From: Didymodactylos carnosus
Lineage: Eukaryota; Rotifera; Eurotatoria; Philodinida; Philodinidae
Assembly: GCA_905250885.1 (NCBI GenBank)
Contig: CAJNOQ010000585.1
Coordinates: 1-45,888 of the forward strand
Reading direction: 5' to 3'
Length of the DNA stretch: 45,888 nt
Positions within the stretch are counted from its first letter, which is position 1, and each line of letters begins with the position of its first letter. Under the pieces are notes generated by a model. The model searched no databases. It saw nothing but the letters and a program-made list of their open reading frames with translations, and was not told the origin of the DNA. Positions 1 through 11,700 of the stretch are shown one piece after another. A program made the translations under genes and the position numbers.

Positions 1-297
1 CCCATAGCAACACCATCCTGTTGTATATAATTTTCGTTGTAAAAGCGAAATGGTACATTTAATGCAGCCAACTCCAATAATTTCTTGAACTGAGACCGAT
101 CAAAAGGGCAGTTGGCAGGTATTTTTTCATTTTTTTTACAGAGAAGATATCATGCTGTATCGATTGTCTCACTGACAGGAATATTTGTGTATAACGATTC
201 AATGTCAAAACTAACCATGATCTCATTCTTACTGGTTTCTAGAGAAACGATTTTCTTCATAAGTTCGAAACTATCTTTGATAAATGATTTTCCAATT
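1..297 (-). pseudogene. Penelope-like element reverse transcriptase fragment (broken, runs off the window edge)
   Basis: Read on the minus strand, about 297 to 1 gives one frame resembling Penelope-like (PLE/Athena-type) reverse transcriptases. It contains IGKSFIKDSFELMKKI, then the motif-A block MVSFDIESLYTNIP (about 219-175), and near the window edge the PLE-typical QQDGVAMG (25-1), where the RT core continues outside the window. A TGA at 152-150 interrupts the frame between motif A and the next block, so the copy is dead. Upstream of about 300 the frame collapses and no N-terminal part is visible. PLEs are abundant in bdelloid rotifers, where Athena copies lie near telomeres; that this piece derives from such an element is inference. 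No telomeric repeat is seen beside it. Confidence 0.75.
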
Positions 298-1039
298 CAC
301 TAATTATTCAAATAATAAAATGTTTTTGAAATCAATCGGAGTCATTGCACATAACAGTAATATCATCGGCGAATATTACATCTAAAATATGTACTTCATC
401 CAATCAATCGTTCAGTAAATAGGAACAAAATCACCTGAGCGATAAGCTACTTTCACTTGAATAATTCTAGCTTTCTACAACACTTTTCTCATTACAAAAT
501 TCAACGATATTGGAGATCAGAAGTCACTCTGGTCGATTTAATTGAAAAACTATCCGTTATTACTATTTGAGGCGTTGTATCTTGATAGAGAAGTTTCATC
601 ATGCCACTTTTCATACGTTCTGTAAATACGTCACAAGAGATTTTTACTAGTGATAGCTGCCTTTCAACAAATTGACAATCACTTTCAAACAAATTTTATT
701 TCTATTCTTCCATGACAACCTGCAAGCTGCCATTCCTTATTCAAGCAACCAATTCAGCAAGACTATGTCAATAAAAGAAGGTAGGAGTTATTGATTTCTC
801 ATAGAAATAAAGTTACTGCTACACGTAATATACCGTACCACTTAGCGACGACAGTCAAACACGTAAAATTATCTAGCAATATGTAGAGAAATAATTGAGA
901 ACGTTGGTATTTGTTAAAAATATATGACCATACGAAACCGGCTGCTTGTTTTATAAAACAAAATTTGTGTTTTTAGGCATAGTGTATGCCGATCATTCTG
1001 TCTATGTGAGAAGGTATTTTTGATAAGAATTCTGCAGAC
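298..1039. other. Gene-free stretch beside the Penelope remnant
   Basis: No convincing reading frame, RNA gene or repeat. The minus-strand translation near 350-400 holds a short FADD-like string, but it stands upstream of RT motif A, in the wrong order for the neighbouring fragment, and is surrounded by stops. The stretch may contain further decayed element sequence. Confidence 0.4.
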
Positions 1040-1299
1040 ATCGGCCGCTCCTCAAAATGTTTTAATTTCGATGTAGATCGATAGAGAATTCAGTTTTATG
1101 TAGTTTTTGGTAGTTTTCGGAGCTTCAAAATGTATTTTGTTGCAAAAATAAATTATAATAAATTACCAACGTTTTCGATGCTTGATTGCCATTAATACTG
1201 TGCGTAAATTAATGCTTGAACATAAAAACATAAAAATAACTTATTTTTTTATCAAAAAAATACTTCGGATCTAAGATGTTAGGGCTATCCGTCACGGTA

Positions 1300-1630
1300 T
1301 TTCGCTTTTTTCTCTGCCATCCAAGGCTTAATGGCAAACCATTCTTAGTATAATGAATAGTCCGTGAAGACAGCTACAAGAATATGTATAAATAATTGAT
1401 TCGACTGGCTAGAATCATTGTAAAACCTCCAGCATAAGCTCAACAGCACTTTAATAATTTGTATTTTTTGCTCTTCTTTTGCTTTTTTCGTCACAAAAAA
1501 GCCTTTAACCACAAACCATTCCTAATGTAATGGATAGCCCATGGAAAGAGCTACAAGAATATGTATAAATAATTAAATTAAACGTTTAAGATCATGGTGA
1601 AATCATGACGATAAGTTCAACATCATTCAA
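1300..1630 (+). repeat. Two direct repeats about 178 bp apart inside the fold-back element
   Basis: The segment from about 1300 to 1440 recurs at about 1477 to 1625. Both copies share a GCTTTTTTC start, an AAACCATTC block, and AGCTACAAGAATATGTATAA, with scattered substitutions between. Two tandem, moderately diverged units of about 178 bp are visible within the element's interior. Confidence 0.6.
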
Positions 1631-1719
1631 AGTCAGTATTAATTTGGAAATAAATGCAAATTTTCACCATCAAGAATCGTTTTCAAAGCAAAATAAAGAT
1701 GATATTCGTAATCAGCGCT

Positions 1720-1911
1720 AAAAACTGAGTCGAATGATGTGCTATTCATGCTTTTAGCAAAACTTTTCCTTCTCCGTCAATAATCGTCTATGGCGACTTT
1801 TTAGGGGATTTTTTAGTTTTTTCTTCATGAGGTGGCCCTCATCTGAATTTTTGACAAAGAAAGAAAAGTTATGCCAAAAGCATGAATACCACATCATTTG
1901 ACTCAGTTTTT
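1720..1911. repeat. Internal hairpin, 49-bp arms
   Basis: Bases 1720-1768 and 1863-1911 are inverted copies (AAAAACTGAGTC... against ...GACTCAGTTTTT) with about four mismatches and a 94-base loop. This inner inverted repeat is nested within the 1040-2175 fold-back element. Confidence 0.7.
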
Positions 1912-2175
1912 ACCGCTTCAAGCATTTCTTCCCACATATTCTCGATCAGCTCGTCAAGCTCTATGGATTGGTATATATGAGAAAAAGTTCCATTCGCATT
2001 TTCTATCGAAAATAAAGTGTTAATGGCAATCCAGCATCGAAAACGTTGGTAATTTATTATAATTTATTTTTGCAACGAAATACATTTTGAAGCTCCGAAA
2101 ACTACAAAAAGCTACATAAAACTGAATTCTCTATCGATCTACATCGAAATTAAAACATTTTGAGGAGCGGTCGAT

Positions 2176-3772
2176 TTCTACAGGATTTTGGACCCCGTCC
2201 TTTAATTGCTCATAACCATAACTGACAGATAGCGGATGAAAGATTTCTTTTGAAGAATGAACGTATGACGAATATTTGCAGGTTAAAGCAATAAAAAAAT
2301 GCGATGGGTCGATTTTGCGTCTTATGTGAATTCGTCCTTTTATCATTCAAAAGATGCTAATTCTGAGTTGATTTCAAATCCATATATGTCCTCAACATCT
2401 ATCTGAATTCTTGAAAACATTAAAAAATGTTTTTTATTAAAAAAATGAGTTTAATATCAATTTTATTCGTTTAAGTGATTAAGGAAATCTTTGAACTGTA
2501 AGGTATTCAAATCCTATACATCACTCTCTGTCTTTGTCTGCACGTGGTAAAAAAAAATTCCACTTCATTTTTCTTGTAATTGAGTCCTTGATTTCTGTTC
2601 TTAAACAAAAATTTTCAATTTTCTTGTTCTTTTATTGGTAAATATTGAGTCGCGAAAAAATTGCATACATTATTCGCGTAAAGGTTTGCAAATATGTTTA
2701 ACGGTTAAAATTTTCAAAAAAATATTTTGTTTTTACGAGTCGTTGTCTTTGTTGAATATTAAACAACTTTTTGGTGTTTTATTCTGTTTGATGAAGAAAT
2801 AATTGTATATAAATTTCTTTAATGATTTACAAATATCATTAAATTTCAAAATTTTTTTATTAATATGTAGTAGATATATCCACATCTAATAATCTCAACT
2901 TATTTTTATTTTTTTTAGAAACATTCCGTTTATTTAAAAGTTTTTTTATGATCAATATCTATTTATATCTGATCGATAACGAATAAAAAGCAGAAAAATA
3001 GAAAAATTTAACAAGAAATGTTACGTGTAAGCAAGTATAATTAACAGTTCAAATATTAAGAACATTTTCACTATTGATGCATACAACGAACAATAAAAAA
3101 GTAAGACTAGATTCAACAATTTACTTAAAAAAAAATATTTACAAAAAAAAAACTTAAAAAAACTGACTATTTCCCGGATTAAGTAGCACTGTTTCACAAG
3201 AGAAAAAGAAAAGTAGAAATCATAATAATTCGGAAAGACTTCTCTTGTTCTTTCTTCAGACGGAGTTTCACGTTTAACGGTGGGAACTCATTTATAGTTA
3301 CAATATCATCTTAGACGGTGCATAGGTAATAATATTCTCTTAACAATTGAAGATAGACAGTAAAGAATCGATGTTTGTATCCATCTGTCCATCTGAGAAT
3401 ACTCTCTTTAAAATTGTTGATCTGTATATCAAAGCTTTCTAAAATAATACTGCACCTTGATTACCTTTTAATTACAAAAACGGCCAAGACTTGAAAGCTA
3501 GAACTGATCCTTACTATGCGCACAATCCTCGAATCTATCTCTCTGTAACTTTTCTCTTAACGAGCATCAATTCAAGACTTGGACTTTTTTTGTCATTAGA
3601 AAATGCCTGTAAAACAAATTCAGTTATCTAGATCAAAATCATTGACCTTGATGAAGTTTAACTCGATTTTTGATGAAAGAATTAAATCATATGATCAGAA
3701 TTATTGGATGTTTAACAGGAAAATTGTTAATAGATGGATAAACCATAAAAACTAAAGTTTCCATCTTTTAGT
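2176..3772. other. Intergenic, AT-rich, no gene seen
   Basis: Only short, unconvincing reading frames with poly-A/T tracts. The part nearest 3773 is presumably the 3' flank and 3' UTR of the sulfotransferase gene on the minus strand. No repeat family from elsewhere in the window was recognised here. Confidence 0.4.
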
Positions 3773-4900
3773 CTATAAGACGGTGAGCGTTTTTACTGAT
3801 GCTATGGATGTTGTATTAGACATTTTTCTGTCATATTGTTTCATTCTTTCATTCCAATATGAAATATTACGTTTAATATTATTCGTATTTTCAATAACTA
3901 GACTATCAGCAGTACCATATGATGGATTATCTGATTTTGTATCGTATCCTAATTGCTTTAACATTGGTGCTAATGTATCAATCTCATTCTTTACATTATC
4001 TGGTACATGTCCCACCCATCGTGTTAATGCTTCTAAATTAATTGGTTTAATAACTTGATCACTTGAATGTTCAGTTTTTGATAATGATATTTTTTTATCA
4101 ATTAATTCATCATGATGTAACACACTATCAACCCATGGAATATTTAAAAATTTGAGAATTTTTTCAATTGTAACTCGAGGATGTAAAACTAATTGTTCAT
4201 AATAAACAAATAAACAATTACTATCTCCTATTTTTGTGCATTCTTTAACCATAACGTCAATACCTTGATTCCAAGATTTCAAATTTTGTTTATAATCTGT
4301 TAGACTAAATCCAGTTATAGTCACTTTTCTCGTCATAACACTATGAATAACTGCTCGTCCATCTCGAATTAATAATAAAAATTTTGAATTTGGAAATATT
4401 GTTGTAACATAAACAGCATGTTTTAGAACAAATGGATCTTTATCACAAAGAATATCGGCATCTGGTCCTCCATGTCGAACAAGAATTTCATAGACAAATG
4501 CACGTACAGCTGAATCAAGTATATTTTCACTTATACCACCAGCAATTAATCTATTCCATTCAACCGTTTGTTTTTTCCATGCACTTCTCATACTAAGAAT
4601 TCTTGGTACAACACGTGTTTCTTCACCACATCGAACTAATGGATGTGAATCTAGAATAGCACGCATCAGTGTTGTACCCGATCTTGGCATTCCGCCAATA
4701 AATATAATTGGTCTCGAATAATTATTACATTCTGTTTGTCTAATTAAAATATTTGATGGTACTGTAGAATCTTTAATACTATTTAATAGATACGATAGAA
4801 CAACAACAATAATTAATGTTACCACAAGAGTAAAACATAAACAACGATTACACGTACGCATTCTGAAGAAACGATAAAATAAACATGACCATAGTGTCAT
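3773..4900 (-). CDS. TPST: Protein-tyrosine sulfotransferase (TPST)
   Basis: A single uninterrupted frame of 375 codons, matching the 370-377 aa of vertebrate TPSTs. The enzyme transfers sulfate from PAPS to tyrosines of secreted and membrane proteins in the trans-Golgi. It is a type II membrane protein: a short basic, Cys-rich cytosolic tail is followed by one membrane anchor (about residues 21-39). The 5'-phosphosulfate-binding loop PRSGTT is at 72-77 with its key Arg73. The catalytic Glu is expected at Glu94 within CGEETRVVPR, with Arg96 and Arg100 conserved. The 3'-phosphate-binding region LLIRDGRAVIHS and the RKVTITGF block follow. The C-terminal tail is Asn/Ser-rich and variable. The ATG at 4900 keeps the anchor and lies 22 bases after a T-rich AG acceptor. 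The gene has no introns in its coding region, unlike its neighbours. A piece of it is copied into the DHX9 gene at 7668-7876. Confidence 0.93.
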   Translation of the reverse strand: MTLWSCLFYRFFRMRTCNRCLCFTLVVTLIIVVVLSYLLNSIKDSTVPSNILIRQTECNNYSRPIIFIGGMPRSGTTLMRAILDSHPLVRCGEETRVVPRILSMRSAWKKQTVEWNRLIAGGISENILDSAVRAFVYEILVRHGGPDADILCDKDPFVLKHAVYVTTIFPNSKFLLLIRDGRAVIHSVMTRKVTITGFSLTDYKQNLKSWNQGIDVMVKECTKIGDSNCLFVYYEQLVLHPRVTIEKILKFLNIPWVDSVLHHDELIDKKISLSKTEHSSDQVIKPINLEALTRWVGHVPDNVKNEIDTLAPMLKQLGYDTKSDNPSYGTADSLVIENTNNIKRNISYWNERMKQYDRKMSNTTSIASVKTLTVL

Positions 4901-4924
4901 TCGGTTTTTACAACATAAACAGCT
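4901..4924 (-). other. Splice acceptor just before the TPST start (cis or trans)
   Basis: On the minus strand a TTCTGTTCTTTTAG tract ends at 4923, leaving a 22-base leader before the ATG at 4900. It could end a 5'-UTR intron or receive a trans-spliced leader. Confidence 0.5.
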
Positions 4925-5705
4925 AAAAGAACAGAAAAAAATATTAAAAAATGTAGGAGAAAGAGAAAAGTGAAACGTGAGAATTTAGTATAAATTTTGC
5001 ATTCCTATGGATTTTAATTTACAAAATACGAAAAAAAAATAAGAGTATGGTATTCAAGTATGATAGTGTGCATGTTATTTAAACCTATAGCCGTCGAATA
5101 AATCATCTTTTATTAATCGAGCATGCATCGTTGCCAAGACTAAAATCATTGGCTATGTTCTCTAATATTTGCTGATAAAAGCGACATTGATACATTTTTT
5201 GAGGCCAATAAACAAATTATTTATACTATATTATTTAGCATCAAATAACTAGTTTTAGTAAATTAGTCATAAAGAAGAGCGAAATATTTCAGCTTTATTG
5301 TCAGCGCGAGTCGAGGAAAGCGTAGAGAACATTTTTGATAGAAATAGATAGACAGACTTCTAGCTTAACGAAATAATTTTTCTCCTATAATGAAAATGTC
5401 ATTAACAGATCACCTAAAAATATCTTCTACTATATAAACGAATGAAACTTACCAAAAATGTGCAAAGCAACGATTCTACTGAGGTAGTTTCTGAGATTGT
5501 TAATTAGATTAAACACTATGTGAGGCTGGTGCAAGCAAAATACGCGGATAACGAATCTGAATAAGTATATGTGTTATGAAACACTTTTTAAAGCAAATTT
5601 ATATTTAAACAAAGAAATTGATAATAACAATAACAATTTTGTTTCAAAAAAGTTGAATATTAAACAATAACTAACTAATGTACACGAACAACGAAGAAAT
5701 TTATG
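4925..5705. other. Intergenic between DHX9 3' end and TPST 5' end
   Basis: About 780 bases between two genes on the same strand. It holds the DHX9 3' UTR (AT-rich, near 5600-5705) and the TPST upstream region. No additional gene or repeat was recognised. Confidence 0.4.
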
Positions 5706-8700
5706 TCAAAAATATTTGCCACGTTGAAATCGACTACGATTATTATTCTGATAATAACTCTGTCCTCTGCCTCTTCCTCCACGATTAAAATTTGATCCTC
5801 GATATTGATGTTGAAATGTTTGTTGCTGTTGTTGTTGTTGCTGTTGTTGTGGTTGATTTGATTCGAATTCTTCTTCTTCGTCAGGTGCAAATGCAAATGC
5901 AGATTCGTATGAACGTTTCACTGCAGGCTGAGACTCTTGATCATTTTTACTACCAGAAACTGTATGAAAATTTGTTGTTGAGGTTATACCATAAGAAGAT
6001 GGCCCATCTTGTGGTGATGGTGTGTGAAAAGTTGCTGCAGAAGTAGAATTGTTACTCCTGATGGGTGTTGTGCTACAAAAACGATAGTAGGTAAGTATCA
6101 TGATGACAAAATAAATCAAAGAAAGACATATTGTCTAAACCCAAATACATACTCATTTTGTTGTTGATTAAAATAATTACTTCGGCCTTGAAAACTTCCG
6201 CCGCGATTCGATGAATATCGACTATAACGACTACCACCATTATCACGTCCTCGATGATACGATGAACTATTACTATTATTAAAATAACTACTCTGATTTG
6301 GTGGTGGCTGATAATTCTGAAATTTTAGAGTTTGTGTCGCTGTTGAATCGTCACTAAAAAGAATTTATCAGACTTGATTCGCAGCAAGCAATTTCGTTAT
6401 CAATAAGGATTGTCATATTGCGAAGAAAAAGACGTTTTTTATTTTTCTGCTTGAAATTTTCGTTTTTCTTGAACAAAGTTTTTAACTTGATGTGTAGGCT
6501 TCAAGCTTATTTTTATGCTACTTAGCTTTTTACCTATTAGGTACTTTTTCGCAGAGGACATGTTCGTATACTTGATCGGATAGGAGACGTATCAAATAAA
6601 GTAATTGTTCAATGTCTTGTGGTCGATTTAAAGCTTCATTTGGATCTTTCGTACATCGGATAATTAAAGCTTCGATAGCTGGACGTAGTGACACAATTTT
6701 TGATGCTAACGATTCATTCATGTTCAATACAATCCTAACAACAAAACACCACATTAATATAGATCAAATAACAAAGATTAGCAAGAGTTGAATGTTTAAT
6801 TGAATGTTTTTGGAGTTTTTCTGAACTTCCATTTCACATTTTGCTTTATTTCACTTTATATTTCTATCTCTTTCTAGTATGAAACTTACCAATTATCTAA
6901 ACAAATCATATCTGATTCAATACTTTCAATTTGTTCTGATGCAAAAAGCAACAGTTGTAATGGTGTTGACATACTCATTTGTTTAGCTGATACTGCACGT
7001 GTTTTGATCTACAAAAAAGCAATAAGTATGACTAAAATTGTGTTATTCAATTTGAATACATTATAACATTTATACACATACTTTTTCTGTAAATACAAAA
7101 AACGGTGAGGGAAATACTGGAATTTCTCGACCACAGTTAACAGAATTTTTATGAATCAGTGCCTCTTTGCCTTCGGTGGTTAATAATTTTCGCCTTGATA
7201 CATGATAAGCAACATTTGGATACAAAGCATAACACAATAAGGATATCACCTTAAATTTAAACAATTTTACATTGTTTTTGCGAGAAGAACATTATTAACA
7301 CAAACTTACAATATCTAACTTAGTATCTGGTCGATTAACATCAAACCATTGTTGTTGAACACAATCTTCGGGAAAACCAGACATTACCATTATATCACGT
7401 AATTGATTCTTGAAAAGAAATAATGACAACAAATAGTGAAAGATTGCGAATCTTTTAGAAAAATTCATTCAGGCGAATGTTTAAGACAAGATTGTATTCA
7501 CCAATATCGAAAAGACTCAACCTTCTAAACTTTTAACAATTTTTCTTCTACTAATTCAGGAGAAAATTTTTATTTGTGATTTTTGGCATGCTTTTTGACC
7601 TTTTATCGTAATAAAAAAATCAGATTAGTAAAATCATATCAGAACATTTTCATTTCCGTCACTCATATATCAGTCTCATTCTTTATATTATCTGGTACAT
7701 GTCCCACCCATCGTGTTAATGCTTCTAAATTAATTGGTTTAATAACTTGATCACTTGAATGTTCAGTTTTTGATAATGATATTTTTTTATCAATTAATTC
7801 ATCATGATGTAACACACTATCAACCCATGGAATATTTAAAAATTTGAGAATTTTTTCAATTGTAACTCGAGGATGTTACAATACTATACTACGTCCAGAA
7901 ACAAAAACATTTTGGTCCTTTCTTTATTAGAAATCTGAGCTATATTTACTGAGCTTGAAAGCGAGATTTCATGCTTCAAACAATAAAAATAAAGAGCTAC
8001 TATTTTTTACCCAGTGCTCTTATCGTCAGTATGGAGAAAGGCATTAGTTTTAGTCTAATATATGGTCACTTCTAAAAACATATGTACGTACTCTTGCTTC
8101 AAATGTCATTCTCATTATTGATGCGTTTAAACATTTTCTATCACAAAATTCTAATTCTGCTCGCTCACCACCACGCATTCTAAACTCAACAACAATATAA
8201 GACTGTTATTATACTTCTTTAGCTTCTCTCTACATACTTTTCTTTTTCCCATTGTTGAAATCCATTTAATAATGCTACATGATCGCTATAACGTTGTCCA
8301 GCTAACGATTTATGCATCCCACGAATATGTTTTCCATCATGCAGAAACGGTTCAGGAAAACTTGTACATGACGCAATTGTACATGCAGCATCTCCAACAC
8401 TAAATTAGACGACGTACAATTATTACACGTATATACTAAATGGAAGAACTTACAAGAAAATGCATCCTAAAATAATCATTTTTCCCATTTTTGGTTCAAT
8501 AGGCAAGCGTGCTAAGATTTTCCCTAGTGGTGTTAATTCATCATTTTCATCAATAGCTTGCATATCTAAAATTAGAAAAAGAAAACAAATAAACAAAGGT
8601 AGCATAAATGAAGATAATGAAACAACACTATAATAAATAACCACCGTATTGTATGTACAAAGTTCACAATGAAAATGCTGAAGATACTAGTCTACAGCAC

Positions 8701-11700
8701 AGTCCTTCCTTGTATTATTCAGCTGTTAACTTCGTCGATAGACTCCTCTTCTCAAAACTCACTTTTTAATGCAACTTCTGCTTCTGCCACTGCGTCCATT
8801 GGCGGTTGTTCGATTGCTTTCATCAAAAAGTCTTTAATACCACCAAGATGTAACAGTTTAATAGCCAAAGCTAGTTCATGTAACGGTGTTCGAAATATTT
8901 CTGGTGTCAAATAATTTTCTAATTTTTTATAACGCGCTTTTGAACATAGATAAAAACAGCAACCTGAACGAACACGCCCAGCTCGACCTTTCCGCTGAGT
9001 CAAATTAGTTTTTGATGCCCAAACCGTGACATAATGAGTCATATTATTATGAGATGTAAATAATTTTTGTTTGACCTAAAACGAAAGATGAAACGTAAGA
9101 GTGTATAAACACTTTGCACAGAGATGCAGAATATATCCGTTTTCTCAGATCCATCGGGGAAAAGTCTGAATTCTTGAAAGTTATACATTTTTACGAGTAG
9201 ATTCTACATTTCTGGCTTTCCATGTAGATCAAATACTTACTTTACATGAATCGATCACATAGACGACATCATCAATGGTAACACTTGTTTCAGCGATATT
9301 TGTGCTTAAAATAATTTTTTTGACACCTTGTGGAACGGATTCAAAAACACGATGTTGTTCTTCGCGAGGTAATTGTGAATGTAACGGCAGTATACGAAAG
9401 GCCGATGAGCCAAATCTTGGATGTTGTTGAAAATATTTTAATAATGCTGTGATCAAATTCCATCCAGGTAGAAAAATAAGAACAGCACCATTATCACCCA
9501 AACTACTGATATATGATAGTAACGACTAAAACGGAAACACAAAATCAGACACTGCGCGTTCGACTACGTTAATTATAAACAATTTCCTCTAGGTATATAG
9601 GGCGAGTTTTTAACATTAAAAAAGCCTACCTCTATCAGCTCAAAACACAATGATTTTTCGCTCAATTGTTTCAAAGCATTATGAGTTGCTGGCGCATATT
9701 CATTACCACAAATAGCATTACAGTTCGTTTCCTAGAACCAAAGAAGTCATCATGATACTATTTTTCATTAAAACTTTTCTAGCTAACCACTCCATCGTCA
9801 TCTTGAGAGTCTTCGTAGCCGATATCATCATCATCATCTTGCATATTTTTATTTCGATTTTTTTCTTTTTTTGATAATAAATGTGGTTGAAAATTGAGTA
9901 ATTGGATGATATCTTCGAGATAATATTCTTTAACATCAAACGTTTGACCTTGAATGTCAATAACTGAACAATTGTAAAAATATTCACGAAATAATGTGAT
10001 GTCGATTGTTGCTGAAAAGAAAATATGATAGATCGTTCAGTGCACCAATGAAGATATAAATACAGCATACCTGACATAAGAACTACTTTTAACAATGGAT
10101 ATGCTTTTAACATATCACGAAGAACAACTAATAAGAAATCTGTATTTATATCGCGTTCATCTAGAATATAAAAATCCACACATAATGAAAAATGCTACGA
10201 ACAATCATTTAGTTAAAAGAAATTATTGGTTGAAGACAACTTCATGATACTGATAGATTCAACATCATGATGGTTCATAATCAGTAATAGAACAGAATGA
10301 CTGATAAATAGACATTTAATTAGAGAATTTTATGTTACTTACGTATTTCATCAACAATGACATGTGATATTCCTCTTAAGCCATTTTCTAATTTGCGTAG
10401 CAAAACTCCAACTGTACAAAATAATAATGATCCATATGGACGAGGTAAGACGGATTCAAAACGAACACTATAGCCAGCTGATAGACCCAAATCTTCGCAA
10501 CGTTCTAAAAACAGACGAAATAATTTTTGTTATCAACTTGAAAAGAGACCATTTGAAAAAGTAAATGATTTTCATTTGGTTCCTTACCCCAACATACACG
10601 TTCAGCAATTGATATAGCTGAAATTCTTCGTGGTTGTGTACAAACAATATTACAATGAGCACCGGAATTATTTTCAATGGCATGATCAAGAATATATTGC
10701 GGAATCTAAATGACAAAAGACAACAAAAGGTATAGTTATATAGTTCGGAAGATTATTCTATTTTTTATAATTACTTGTGTTGTCTTGCCGCAACCGGTGG
10801 CACCTCTAACAAGAATAACATTATTTCGTTCGATTTGTTTTAATAATTCCTCTTGATAATGATAAACAGGTAATTTTTGACGTTGTTCTTTACGTTGCAA
10901 ATATTCATGATCTTGGAATTTAAACGATTGGACACGCGATAAATCTTCACAAATTGACTCCATTGTAGCCGTGGCCAAGGGACCTAACAGAAAGACATAT
11001 TTTTAATTATTAAGATACAATGATTTGATGTCTCATAACTGACCTTCATCGATATTACTTGCTAAAAAGGAAAAAAAATACAGATTACATAGACGAAGAA
11101 TAAAACTTTTCCAAAGATATAATTACCGGTCCATGGATGCCAATTCGGTAGAGCTGGTGTCCATTGTATAATTGCTGCCTCACGTCGATCTGACGGTGGA
11201 AAACGCTCAAGAATTTGATTTGTTATCAATGATACGGGATATTGTGAGGTTGGACCACTGAGCTACAAGAAATCAATGACATAAAACGATGTTTCTTTTA
11301 AATATCAAACAAGCTGCCCTGTCTTACTTGTACATATTTGATATTAAATGATTCAATAACACGATCTAATTGTTCAACAATTTCCTGGCTGACATCAACT
11401 TTAAACGGTGTTGTCTACAAACAAAACAATAACATTTAATCATCCTCCGTTCTACGATTAAAACGAATTTTTGCTTTTAACTAGCCTACAATAATATACC
11501 TTCTCAATTTGTTTTTTCTTTTTTTCTCCTGTATATGGTTCAATCAGTCCCAAATGATACATTTGTCGTACGAGTGATTGTGCAACACTTTTTGATGCAA
11601 TCATTTTTGTTGATCCATTTTCTCGTGCATGAATTGCTAAACATATGAAAGTAAAATATCGAAATATATTTTATTAGAATATAATTCGAAAAACTTACTT

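Larger units (their letters stand above)
1040..2175. mobile_element. 1.1-kb fold-back element with 156-bp inverted arms
   Basis: Bases 1040-1195 and 2020-2175 are inverted copies of the same 156-bp sequence with only a few mismatches and no net length change. The arms start at the outside with ATCG(G/A)CCGCTCCTCAAAATG and end inside with GATTGCCATTAA. The 824-bp interior has no long reading frame but carries its own direct repeat and a second hairpin, annotated separately. The design fits a non-autonomous fold-back DNA transposon. No clear target-site duplication was recognised, so the exact ends could lie slightly further out. Confidence 0.75.

Noticed and set aside
1029..1050. GAATTCTGCAGA...CGGCCGCTC resembles a cloning-vector polylinker (EcoRI-PstI-EagI)
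   Set aside because: The match to known polylinkers is partial, the CCGCTC half belongs to the inverted arm that recurs at 2161-2175 without the restriction sites, and the flanks are ordinary AT-rich genomic DNA.
5706..6119. Separate small Gln-rich gene
   Set aside because: It is the last exon of DHX9 (5706-6072) read through its upstream intron.
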